Assembly (NCBI GenBank): GCA_014084085.1 | Contig: NPFB01000119.1 | Span: 1 to 42,595, forward strand | Origin: Hondaea fermentalgiana | Taxonomy: Eukaryota > Sar > Bigyra > Thraustochytrida > Thraustochytriidae | Length of the DNA: 42,595 nt | Reading direction: 5' to 3' | Part shown: positions 34,983 to 42,595 of the stretch, piece after piece | How the letters are laid out: every line of letters begins with the position of its first letter | How positions within the stretch are numbered: the stretch's first letter is position 1 | Made by a program: the position numbers and the translations under genes | The notes under the pieces: generated by a model | The model's database searches: none | What the model saw: the letters and a program-made list of their open reading frames with translations, nothing else | What the model was told of the DNA's origin: nothing

Positions 34983-36551
34983 CTAAAATTCGAGAGAAAG
35001 ACTGTTTATGCCAAAATGGGTGCGCGCGAGGTCACGCAAGGCTTCGATGTGAGGTGCATAAAAATTTGCAAGAAGTTCCATCGTTTCGGCCTTGGGCTTG
35101 GGGGCCTTGGAGGTATGACTGTTGGTGCGCGGCTTACTGCGCGCCTCTACTCTACGGAAGCTCGCCGCATCGAAGCCTTCGAGTCCTAGGAAGTTGATGG
35201 CCCTATTGATCTCTTGCAATGGCTCCTTGAACAATTTGTCTGACTCGATGAGAAGAAAATTCTCAGCAGAAAAGAAGTTGAGCCAATGGCGAAGGTGATG
35301 GTCGTACAGGGATGCTACGATCGTATCGACATCTTCTCGACCCGCTGCACCCCCGCTTGCGCACGTGTACGCGGCAGACGGATCGCCTCTTGGCACGAGC
35401 TGTGGGCATTTTTTTGCAATAAAGTCGATCATGAGAGGTACGTAGCTGTCAAAGTTGTTGTTGCACACGCCCGGATCTGTTGCCAAGTATTGCCTACAGA
35501 TGTGACTCCCGCCCTTCATACTATAACGCGAGTATGATCGCTTGACGGGATTGCGCAGTAGCACCATGAGCTTGATGTTTGGGTTAATTGCCTTGAGCCA
35601 AACAGGCTGCCAGGCATCGACGTAGATCGACTTGATGGTGTTGTCCCCGACAAGGGCATTCGAGGGTAAGGGGGACATGCCCGCACCTCGCAAACAAAAG
35701 AGGTACGAGCGTATGTTAAAGTATGAGCGCTTGCGATTGGCGTACTTTTGCGAGGAAGAATACATGGTGTGATCGAAGAAGTGAATTTCCTTTCGGCACG
35801 CCGGACGAATATTTCTGTGAAGCGTGATTGCATCCGCAAAGAATGTGGATCCTGCTTGTGAATAGCCAATAGTTGCGTAAAAGGGAAGAGGCAGAGGCGT
35901 GCGACACATGGGCGACATGAGCGTCGGGTTTGCCTGCGATGTACGGTCTGTTAGGCGGGCAACATCCTGGGAACACAACTTTTCCTTGGTGTGACAGAGG
36001 GTAAAGCACAAATCAGGGCCAACAGGAGGCGGCAATCCATTTGCGAGCCAGATGGGCGAGGACTCGGGGAATCGAAAGTTTGCGCGCAGCGCCTCCCAGG
36101 TGTCTCTGCTACGTCTCAGTCGGCTGCTCGACGCGTCAATGTTGCCCAAAGGAGATGTGCTGGACGCGTTGAAGGGGTAGACGGGGTGCTGCGCAAGAAG
36201 GGCCGCGAAATCAATGCCGAGCATGTCAGTGCCAGTCTGATCATTAAGGCTGCTTTCATAGTCTTCTTGCGACTCGTCCATGTCGCGCTCGAAATTGTCT
36301 TTAAAGTTTGGCGCGCCCTCTCGTTTCCTTTTGAAATGGCCCGTGTGTTCTGTTGCTGGTGATGATGACGTGGTTGTGGCAAGCCATGCTGCATCGAATC
36401 GAATGGTTGTCGTTGGTTCGGTCTGCAAGGCGACCCTGCCGATGAGGAAGACGAAGACTACGCTGGCCACAGCGATGACTTGCGTGTACCTTGAACGGAG
36501 CGGCGAGCTCGACGCAGCTGCCTCTTCGGACGGGCTCCTACATGTTGGCAT
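34983..36551 (-). CDS. Golgi-type carbohydrate sulfotransferase, copy 1
   Basis: Single exon, 522 aa from the first ATG (36551); the frame continues upstream only to a GTG. The type II layout has a short basic N-terminus, a signal-anchor (about 23-42), a stem, then the lumenal catalytic domain. Such enzymes transfer sulfate from PAPS to glycan hydroxyl or amino groups in the Golgi. The 5'-phosphosulfate loop is IGYSQAGSTFF (228-238), KEIHFFD (254-260) matches the catalytic-side motif of heparan sulfate sulfotransferases, and the 3'-phosphate site is LMVLLRNPVKRSYSRYS (328-344). HHLRHWLNFFSAENFLLIESD (from 418) is also typical. The P-loop has Gln where most members have Lys. A paralogue lies upstream on the same strand at 37452-38897. 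The acceptor sugar cannot be read from sequence. Confidence 0.88.
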   Translation of the reverse strand: MPTCRSPSEEAAASSSPLRSRYTQVIAVASVVFVFLIGRVALQTEPTTTIRFDAAWLATTTSSSPATEHTGHFKRKREGAPNFKDNFERDMDESQEDYESSLNDQTGTDMLGIDFAALLAQHPVYPFNASSTSPLGNIDASSSRLRRSRDTWEALRANFRFPESSPIWLANGLPPPVGPDLCFTLCHTKEKLCSQDVARLTDRTSQANPTLMSPMCRTPLPLPFYATIGYSQAGSTFFADAITLHRNIRPACRKEIHFFDHTMYSSSQKYANRKRSYFNIRSYLFCLRGAGMSPLPSNALVGDNTIKSIYVDAWQPVWLKAINPNIKLMVLLRNPVKRSYSRYSMKGGSHICRQYLATDPGVCNNNFDSYVPLMIDFIAKKCPQLVPRGDPSAAYTCASGGAAGREDVDTIVASLYDHHLRHWLNFFSAENFLLIESDKLFKEPLQEINRAINFLGLEGFDAASFRRVEARSKPRTNSHTSKAPKPKAETMELLANFYAPHIEALRDLARTHFGINSLSLEF

Positions 36552-36615
36552 GCTTGGTTGTTGTCCCCACTTTGTGGGAGCTCTGCCAACTCTATTCTCT
36601 GCACCGCCGCGCACT

Positions 36616-36689
36616 CAACACTCGCGGACAGACATGCAGCGGGCGCGCATGCAGCGGGCTAGCGCGCGCGACCTCGCGCGCGAGTGTTG
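36616..36689. promoter_or_regulatory. Nested inverted and direct repeats upstream of sulfotransferase 1
   Basis: An 11-bp perfect inverted repeat (CAACACTCGCG at 36616-36626, CGCGAGTGTTG at 36679-36689) encloses a 12-bp perfect direct repeat (CATGCAGCGGGC at 36633-36644 and 36648-36659). A 9-bp inverted repeat (CGCGCGCGA at 36663-36671, TCGCGCGCG at 36674-36682) overlaps its right arm. The block ends 65 bp upstream of the ATG. It could be a folded leader or a cluster of factor sites. Confidence 0.5.
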
Positions 36690-36870
36690 CAGAAGAGTAA
36701 TTGCGCGCCTTTTGTGAACTGCCGTCAACTTCTTCTGCGGCGATTGCAAGGGCGATTGTGTGAGAAAGTAAGTCACTGTGCCAAAAAAGCCGTCTTCTGC
36801 TGCTGCTAAATTGACACACAAGACGGGAAACTGGACACCCTGCCAGTGCTTGCCATTAGTGAAGCAATTT

Positions 36871-36897
36871 AGCAAGCGAGCAAGCAAGCAAGCAAGA
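36871..36897. repeat. (CAAG)n tetranucleotide array
   Basis: About six CAAG/GCAA units with one GCGA variant, about 320 bp upstream of the sulfotransferase 1 ATG, reading CTTG on its sense strand. Confidence 0.9.
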
Positions 36898-37180
36898 GCG
36901 GGCGACCATCCGACCGACCGACCCTCGCTCATGCTGGCCAAGATAGCGGCGTGACGACTTGAGACGCGATGCAATGCGAAGCGACGCGAAACGTTGGTGA
37001 CCGGGGAAAGGGGGGACAATGCCACAATACAGAGGATCATCATGGAAACAATCCGAAGGCCCAAGTTTGCTTTCATTTTTCATTCCTTTGTCCCGCTGTC
37101 AGCTCGCTGTTCCACTAAGCTTTTTCATTGAGCGCGCCTTGATGCAGGAATCTTTTTGGCACAGACGATTGACCAAATAA

Positions 37181-37275
37181 AGGAAGAACGAAAAGACAAA
37201 ACGAACGAACGAAAGAAAGAGCGCAAGAACGAAAAAAAGAAAAGAAACGAAGAGAAGAGAAGAGAAAAGAAGGAG
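37181..37275. repeat. Purine-rich GAAC/GAAA/GAAGA tract
   Basis: About 95 bases nearly all A and G with periodic C (GAACGAACGAAAGAAAG then AAGAGAAGAG), some 180 bp past the stop codon of sulfotransferase 2. Probably in or beyond its 3' UTR, where it would be transcribed as a pyrimidine tract. Confidence 0.85.
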
Positions 37276-37451
37276 CATGATGCTGGATTGCGCAAGGAAT
37301 TTCGTTGGAGAAGCTTGTTTGATTGGAATCCTAGTTTCATGCTTCGCCTACCTACCACCCTGATATAACACGTCACGTATCGTGGCACTTTATCCAATGA
37401 AATCGTTGGAAAGGAAAAAAATTGCGCAAATCAAGAAAAATGTTGCACAAA

Positions 37452-38897
37452 TCAAAAGGTAATTTCTTCCTCCGGAATATGGAAGACGGAAATAAGAAGC
37501 TTGCGGAGCTCGTCATTGTAAGGTGCGTAGAATTGGCGCAACATTTCCATGGCCTCGGGGTGGGGCGGCGCCTTGTTTCGGGTGTGCGTGTGCGGGCCAA
37601 TTTCGCTGATATATTTTTGGATGGCGCCGGGTTCGTAAGGTGGGAGCTCGAGGAAATCTGTTGCGCGGGACATGGCTTCCTCGGGAGATTTGAAGAGCAT
37701 ATCAGAGCTAATGAACAAGAACTGCTCTGGAGGGAAAAAGTTGAGCCAATGGCGAACATGCAGCTCGTAGAGTCCAGAAATAATGGTATCGTTGTCGAGG
37801 AGCTCGGTGCCGTAGTGATAACCGCACCTGTAGGCGTGACTCGGATCGCCTCCAGGCTGCAAGCCCGGACATTTCATTTTGATGTACCTGAGCATGGTGG
37901 TGACGTAAGGAAGCATGTCCCGGCAGAACTCCCGGCGAATGAAGCGAGGGCAGCCGCGACCACCGCCCATTTGAGAGAATCGCGAATAGGTACGCTTGGT
38001 CGGGTCACGCAAAAGTACGATAAGCTTCATACGCTGATTGATGGCGCGGACCCAGGATGGGTACCAGATATCAGTGTAGATCGCCTTGACAGTGTGATCA
38101 CCGATAATTTTCTTTTGATCAAAGTTGACTCGGCGGAAACAACCAAAGTATGAAGTGATCGAGCGAGGTTTGTCAACGCGATTCTTATGGTACTGTGCCC
38201 TCAGGTAGAGGGTGACGTCAAAGTAGTGGATCTCCTTGTGGCACGCAGCACGCACATCGTTATGTTTCCGGATGACATCTGAGAAGAAGGTGGTTCCCGA
38301 CTGCGAGTATCCAATGATAAAGTAGGCCGGGATGTTGTGACGTTCCTTGCAGCGTGGGCGCGAATACGAGGGGTTTTTGCGCGTCGTGAAGTCTGTTCGC
38401 TCAGCCATGTCCTTTTCGCAGACGACTTCTCCGCAGAGCTCAAAGCAGTGATCGGGCGAGTACGGGTGTGGGATACCGCTGTATAGCGCGGCTTCGTTGC
38501 TTTCCGGGTAGATGAAGTTTTCGGAGATGGACGCCCAAGTCGTAGCGCACTCGGAATCGTCCGCGGCCGGCTTGATCATGCGCGTCATATTCACGCGGAA
38601 GTCAAATTCATCGTATTGAGGCCCTAGCTGGCCTCGCCTGACGCGCGTGAAATTGTCGTCAAGGTCGCCGTCGAGTTCACTGTCGAGTGTCTGCACGAAG
38701 ACGGCACCACTCGCAAAGCCGTCGTTTTCCCGCACAAGGCTTCCGGGACTATAATCATCTCTGGCCGGTGATGGATTGTTGAACAGGACGACAACGACGA
38801 AGAGCGACGCCGCGACCGCGACGATGCCTGCGCGAGAGGCTCTGCTGCTGCTGCTGCTGCTGCCGCCGCCGCGGGCCCCCTTCTGAGGTGGAGCCAT
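37452..38897 (-). CDS. Golgi-type carbohydrate sulfotransferase, copy 2
   Basis: Single exon, 481 aa, ATG at 38897. Type II layout: Gly/Ser/Arg-rich cytosolic tail, signal-anchor (about 23-40), stem, lumenal PAPS-dependent domain. Motifs match copy 1 in order and spacing: IGYSQSGTTFFSD (195-207), CHKEIHYFD (219-227), KLIVLLRDPTKRTYSRFS (291-308) and HVRHWLNFFPPEQFLFISSD (380-399). Shared Cys positions before the P-loop (CFELCGEVVC at 151-160; copy 1 has CFTLCHTKEKLC) suggest a conserved disulfide-bonded subdomain. As in copy 1, the P-loop Lys is Gln. It lies tandem with copy 1 on the same strand, so local duplication is likely, though the stems and anchors have diverged strongly. The acceptor is unknown. 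Confidence 0.9.
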   Translation of the reverse strand: MAPPQKGARGGGSSSSSSRASRAGIVAVAASLFVVVVLFNNPSPARDDYSPGSLVRENDGFASGAVFVQTLDSELDGDLDDNFTRVRRGQLGPQYDEFDFRVNMTRMIKPAADDSECATTWASISENFIYPESNEAALYSGIPHPYSPDHCFELCGEVVCEKDMAERTDFTTRKNPSYSRPRCKERHNIPAYFIIGYSQSGTTFFSDVIRKHNDVRAACHKEIHYFDVTLYLRAQYHKNRVDKPRSITSYFGCFRRVNFDQKKIIGDHTVKAIYTDIWYPSWVRAINQRMKLIVLLRDPTKRTYSRFSQMGGGRGCPRFIRREFCRDMLPYVTTMLRYIKMKCPGLQPGGDPSHAYRCGYHYGTELLDNDTIISGLYELHVRHWLNFFPPEQFLFISSDMLFKSPEEAMSRATDFLELPPYEPGAIQKYISEIGPHTHTRNKAPPHPEAMEMLRQFYAPYNDELRKLLISVFHIPEEEITF

Positions 38898-39130
38898 CGA
38901 CTGGATCGGTTTGGCCGTGGTCGTACTTTTGGCAACTCGACCTGGGCCAGATCGTCGCCGGCCCCTCTCGGACGGACGCGCTCCTCCTTCTCCTGCCCTT
39001 CACGGAGGGTGGCCGGGCGCGTCTGGCCCCGGGCCCGCCTCGCGCGGCTCGTCTGCCTTGTCGCCTTGCCTGCGCGCCCTTGCCCCTCGCTCGCGCACGG
39101 AGCGGAAAGCCGAAGCTGCTTTGGCGCCTG

Positions 39131-39168
<38 letters not shown>

Positions 39169-39180
39169 TAGCTAGCAAGC
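39131..39180. repeat. (GCAA)n tetranucleotide array
   Basis: About ten perfect GCAA units followed by GCTA units, about 235 bp upstream of the sulfotransferase 2 ATG, reading CTTG on its sense strand. Confidence 0.93.
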
Positions 39181-39303
39181 AGTTGCCTGCCTGCCCGCCG
39201 GCCGGGTCCAACCCGTGAACTTCAACTTGAGACAACAGCTTGGAGCAAAGCCGACTGGATGCAGCGAAGCCGACTGCTTCAAGCAAAAGCCAACTGGCTG
39301 CTT

Positions 39304-39408
39304 CAAGCCAAGCCAAGCCAAGCCAAGACAGGGCCTGCCCATCCTGATCGCCTTGCCTTGCCTTGCCTTGCCTTGCCTTGCCTTGCCTTGCCTTGCCCTG
39401 CCTTGCCT
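39304..39408. repeat. (AAGCC)n and (CCTTG)n pentanucleotide arrays
   Basis: About four AAGCC units (39304-39327), a short unique spacer, then about eleven CCTTG units (39351-39408). Just to the left (about 39241-39305) are degenerate copies of a GCCGACTG...CTTCAAGC unit. CCTTG is the complement of the CAAGG unit at 16516-16545. Confidence 0.9.
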
Positions 39409-40406
39409 CGTCACGCGCAGTCACCGCCTACAACAGTCGCCTCCTCCAGTAGGATGGCCCCTGGGCGGGGCCTCTCTCCCTACAGCAGCCAGCTAGACGC
39501 GGAGCTGGAGGTGAGTCCACACGCGGTCTGGGTCCAACTCCAACTTGAAGTAGTAGGTCAATGAAAGAGGAGAAGAAGAACTCGACGATGATGATGGATG
39601 ATGAAGAGCGGGGCGGAGACGTCCAGCCGAGTAGGTGTCAGTGCAACTTGAAATGGAGAATCCAACTTGGGAGCACAGACGCGTGCGTGCCTGGGCACGA
39701 CTGGGCGTCCGGTAGACCCAGGACGAGTCGGGAGATTTTCACGAGCATCAGCAGTGCTGGGCTGGTATATCGTAATTGGACAAGACCGGCATATCCGAGG
39801 AGATGTTGACCTTCGCCCGCCCCCTGCTTTCTTACAGTTGATTAATATGCCACGGCGCCTTGCCTCGAACTTATCTATAAAGTCTTCACCGAATCGTAGA
39901 GAGGTTTTTTCTCGTGGACAGCGTGCCAAAGCTGTGATGAACGAACGCACAAACGCACGAACGAAGCGAAACGAAACGAAATAAACGAAATAAGCGGAAC
40001 GAACGAGGAATGCCACGGATGCCGCTTCATTTCGCTTTGCAAGAACCTGAAAACAAGTAGGAAAGGTACTACTGTACACACGCTTTCGTGTCACCATACT
40101 ACACCTACTGTGCAGCCGATCGAGACGGCACTTGGACGACAGCTCGCTCATTTCGCTTTCGCTTGCTCGCATGTTGCCGGCTGACGCGATGCACTTCGCC
40201 AACCTTGTCGCGCAAGACTACCTTGCCTCCACATCAGCTCCGCGCCGTGACGCCACGGTGCCGATCACATGTTGGCCAAGTCTTGGCCCCGACCCCTTCG
40301 GCAGGGCTACGACCTCTTTCCTCAGCTTCTCCCTCCCCTCCCCTCTTGAAGTGCTTTCCTTCCCAACTGGCTGATTGATACCGGCTCCAACGAGTGAGTC
40401 CCCGTG

Positions 40407-40437
<31 letters not shown>

Positions 40438-40455
40438 TGCCTGTCTGCCTTTCTT
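40407..40455. repeat. (GCCT)n/(GTCT)n tetranucleotide array
   Basis: About seven GCCT units then GTCT/GCCT alternation and CTTT, about 340 bp upstream of the OPA antiporter ATG. Confidence 0.9.
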
Positions 40456-40665
40456 TCTACTGCGAGTGACCAGTAGGCGCAGAGCAGACGGAGCAGAGAG
40501 GACAAGGCGCACATCGGCGCACATTCACATTAGCGGAGCTTGCTGGCCGGTGGCAGAACGCCGTGGAGAAGACAGTCCGAGACAGAGAGACAGACAGACG
40601 ACCGAGGCCGGTCACCACCGGCGCAGCAGACCATCAAACCGCTAGCAGCTGTCGCGTGCTTGCCG

Positions 40666-40699
40666 GGCGAGGCGAGGCGAGGCGAGGCGAGGCGAGGCG
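40666..40699. repeat. (GGCGA)n pentanucleotide array
   Basis: About six or seven perfect GGCGA units 93 bp upstream of the OPA antiporter start, probably in its 5' leader. Confidence 0.92.
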
Positions 40700-40751
40700 G
40701 GCATCGCTGTGGCCGCAGGCGAGCACAGAGACTACGTGCAGTCCGTGAGCG

Positions 40752-40777
40752 GTAGCTAGCTGGCTAGCTAGCTAGCT
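40752..40777. repeat. (GCTA)n self-complementary array
   Basis: GCTAGCTAGC-type repeat 15 bp upstream of the OPA antiporter ATG. The unit is its own reverse complement, so the leader RNA could form a short hairpin or dimer. Confidence 0.85.
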
Positions 40778-40791
40778 CTCGGCAAGAGAAG

Positions 40792-42327
40792 ATGAAGTCG
40801 CAGCTGCTTGGAGGCGCGCGGAGGAGCGCCGCAGCGTACGATGAGGAGCTTAGGTCCATGCGACGGAGGACGTTGGTGGTCTTGTACATGACGTATGCAT
40901 GCTTTTACCTGAGCCGCAAAGCGGACTCGGTCGTCAAAATTGCTCTGCACGAAGAGGAGGGCTTTAGCGTCGAGGACCTGGCCATGCTGGACACCGTGTA
41001 TCTCTCCGTGTACACAGGAAGTACCATGGCGTTGGCGGCAAGCGGTCTTCTTTCGGGCTGGCTCGACTCGAGCAAATTTCTTTGCACGGCATTAATGTGC
41101 CTCGCCATCACGAGCTGGCTCAAATCGAGGGCGCGCACGCCCACGGAGTTCGCTGCCTACCAGGTGCTCCACGCCTTCTTCCAGTCAGCAGGGTGGCCAA
41201 CGTGCATCAAACTTGTTGGCATCTGGGTCACGGAGAACCGCGGCTTTGTCATGGGCATCTGGACAACCTGCCAGTCCCTTGGCGGCATTCTCGGCGCTCT
41301 CTGGGCGACCTGGTTCATGTCACACTATAGCTGGTCGTACTCGTACCTTTATCACGTGCCCCTCATGGTGGCCATGGGGATTGTCTGCTACTTTACAATC
41401 CGTGACGACCCACCCAATAGGGATGACGAGGATGATGACGAGGATGGAGACGACCTTCCGGAGGGCCCAACCCTTGTCATGAATGACAACAACCGAGGAT
41501 GTCCTGGCGACATGGAAATGGCCAAGCGTCGGGGCCGTTTGGGAAGCACTGGAAGTCGCAGCCGCGCTGGAAGCTTTCCCGGCACCGAGGAGGTGACGCT
41601 GTACAAGGTGCTTCATATTCCGGGCGTGGTGTGGATTCTCATTTCATACTTTTTCCTCAAATTTTTGCGGTATGCTCTGCTGATGTGGCTCCCATACTAC
41701 TATGAGGAAGGCTTGCACTTTGACCAATCGTTGGCTGGATACATGAGTTCCTGCTTTGAGCTTGGTGGTATGATTGGAACTCCCTTTATTGGATGGTTTT
41801 CGGACCAGGTTCTTCAGGGCCGGCGCGACCTCACTGCTGCTTGGTTTCTTTCTGGCGCGTCCATCATGCTCATGGCTTGCGTGCTCGTCTCTGCAGCTGG
41901 TGTCACGCTCAATGCAGTCTGCATGTTCCTCGTTGGCATCCTTGTCATTGGCCCGGACTCCATCATTTCCGGTACGATTGCGCAGGATCTCGGGGTTGCG
42001 TCTTCCATGGGCAACAAAGCAATCGGAACCTTGGCTGGCCTCATTAACTCTGTCGGTTCATGTGGTGCCATTTTCCAGTCGTATGCCACGGCTTATATTT
42101 CGCGCGTCTATGGATGGTCGGTGCTCTTTACAATCTTTGTGGCATGCTCCATGTGGAGTGCCTGCATTCTTTTTGCTGTGGCACACCGAAATCGCGGCGA
42201 AGCGCTTTCTGGCATCACGAGTCAAAAGACCTCGATGCGAATCGTTACGGTCTGCGCTAGTATCTTCGTTCTCTATATGCTCGCTCTCAGTGGCAGTCAA
42301 GGTGCGGCCTCTGCGGCGTCCAAGTAG
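40792..42327 (+). CDS. SLC37/OPA-family organophosphate:phosphate antiporter (MFS)
   Basis: Single exon, 511 aa, ATG at 40792. OPA members (bacterial GlpT and UhpT, animal SLC37) exchange glycerol-3-phosphate or glucose-6-phosphate for inorganic phosphate. The hydrophobic pattern suits about twelve membrane helices. YLSRKADSVVK (39-49) in the first helix puts Arg42-Lys43 where GlpT has its phosphate-contacting Arg45-Lys46. GWPTCIKLVGIW and GFVMGIWTTCQSLGG are SLC37-like, and the second half keeps GPDSIISGTIAQDLG followed by NSVGSCGA. The central cytosolic loop is acidic (RDDEDDDEDGDD) and then basic. It resembles SLC37A1-3 more than SLC37A4, a judgement from memory of the motifs. Substrate and membrane (ER, plasma or organelle) are not determined. 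Head-to-head with sulfotransferase 2. Confidence 0.93.
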   Translation: MKSQLLGGARRSAAAYDEELRSMRRRTLVVLYMTYACFYLSRKADSVVKIALHEEEGFSVEDLAMLDTVYLSVYTGSTMALAASGLLSGWLDSSKFLCTALMCLAITSWLKSRARTPTEFAAYQVLHAFFQSAGWPTCIKLVGIWVTENRGFVMGIWTTCQSLGGILGALWATWFMSHYSWSYSYLYHVPLMVAMGIVCYFTIRDDPPNRDDEDDDEDGDDLPEGPTLVMNDNNRGCPGDMEMAKRRGRLGSTGSRSRAGSFPGTEEVTLYKVLHIPGVVWILISYFFLKFLRYALLMWLPYYYEEGLHFDQSLAGYMSSCFELGGMIGTPFIGWFSDQVLQGRRDLTAAWFLSGASIMLMACVLVSAAGVTLNAVCMFLVGILVIGPDSIISGTIAQDLGVASSMGNKAIGTLAGLINSVGSCGAIFQSYATAYISRVYGWSVLFTIFVACSMWSACILFAVAHRNRGEALSGITSQKTSMRIVTVCASIFVLYMLALSGSQGAASAASK

Positions 42328-42595
42328 ACGGCCTGGAGAAGTTTCTTTTTTTTTTCTTTTCCTTTTTTCTTAGAAGGGAAAGGGATTCGATTTGTCGGTA
42401 GTTATGATTGTGTTTCACTTTATTTGATTTGAGCCGATTAAAAGCTTCAAATGCAACAAGTCCCTCAATTGGCGAAAAAGTCTGTGATTGGTGTTATCCC
42501 GCAGCGTTATTCCCGCAACTTTCTCCGTCACCAGTATACAGCCTTGATCCATGCACACAAGGCGACCCTCTCTCCTCTCCCCCTCTCCCCCCCCC
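42328..42595. other. 3' flank of the antiporter gene and window edge
   Basis: Just after the stop there is a T-rich pyrimidine tract (about 42340-42371), then AT-rich sequence with TTTATTTGATTTG, probably the 3' UTR. The last 25 bases are CT runs ending in poly-C, a low-complexity edge. No telomere-type repeat. Confidence 0.65.

Larger units (their letters stand above)
36552..37451. promoter_or_regulatory. Region between the two sulfotransferase genes
   Basis: 900 bp holding the 5' region of copy 1 and the 3' region of copy 2. It includes a nested repeat block close to copy 1, a CAAG array with following GACC units (about 36904-36921), and a purine-rich GAAC/GAAA tract near copy 2. No gene is supported; open frames reflect the repeats. 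Confidence 0.6.
38898..40791. promoter_or_regulatory. Head-to-head intergenic region, sulfotransferase 2 (-) and OPA antiporter (+)
   Basis: 1.9 kb with CAAG, AAGCC, CCTTG, GCCT, GGCGA and GCTA arrays, each listed separately. The 39940-39990 stretch is an ACGAA/CGAAA-rich low-complexity run. Open frames here lack ATG starts or depend on repeat phase, and none matches a family. It should contain two promoters; no clear TATA was found. Confidence 0.6.

Noticed and set aside
39558..40202. 214-residue minus-strand frame between sulfotransferase 2 and the antiporter
   Set aside because: It begins at TTG, passes through an ACGAA simple repeat and has no recognisable domain.

Overview
The window looks like nuclear DNA of a free-living protist. 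It is GC-rich and mostly intron-free, with very long single-exon genes (up to 7.5 kb). One gene has two short GT-AG introns. All families are eukaryotic. My best guess is a stramenopile of the labyrinthulomycete (thraustochytrid) type, based on compact intron-poor genes, GC-rich simple repeats between genes and the family mix. That is inference; no rRNA or other marker is present. Both ends run into low-complexity C-rich sequence rather than telomere repeats, so the window is probably one contig or a piece of a scaffold. A 100-N gap lies at 15867-15966.

Layout, left to right: (1) a 2485-residue DUF4062-NACHT-WD40 protein with a zinc-ribbon-like insert and a C-terminal ASH-like domain (-); (2) a PP2A B56-type regulatory subunit (+); (3) an SPX-EXS phosphate exporter of the XPR1 type (-); (4) a cyclic-nucleotide-dependent AGC kinase with a WW domain, a PKA-RI-like pseudosubstrate, three cNMP-binding domains and a kinase domain in one chain (+); (5) a three-exon CRP-type LIM protein (-); (6) a small LRR protein (-); (7) a cereblon orthologue with Lon-N and CULT domains (+); (8) a long disordered coiled-coil protein (-); (9) a multi-PH-domain protein (+); (10, 11) two tandem paralogous Golgi-type sulfotransferases (-,-); (12) an SLC37/OPA-family organophosphate:phosphate antiporter (+).

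Orientation alternates almost perfectly. There are five head-to-head pairs sharing 0.5-2.8 kb intergenic regions and four tail-to-tail pairs separated by 71-520 bp. Most of the head-to-head regions, and the gaps upstream of the LIM and first sulfotransferase genes, carry tetra- or pentanucleotide arrays (CTTG/CAAG, GGCA/TGCC, GACA, GGCGA, CCTTG). Some also carry short palindromes or repeated bZIP/bHLH-like motifs. Convergent gaps are short and AT- or pyrimidine-richer.

The genes do not form one pathway. Loose themes are signalling (cyclic-nucleotide kinase, PP2A subunit, PH protein, LIM protein), phosphate handling (XPR1-like exporter, OPA antiporter), surface or secreted polysaccharide sulfation (sulfotransferase pair) and protein turnover (cereblon). 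The most unusual items are the NACHT-WD40-ASH protein, the WW-kinase fusion whose nucleotide pockets lack the cGMP-type Thr, the cereblon with a Trp-to-Tyr change in its aromatic cage, and two sulfotransferases lacking the usual P-loop lysine.
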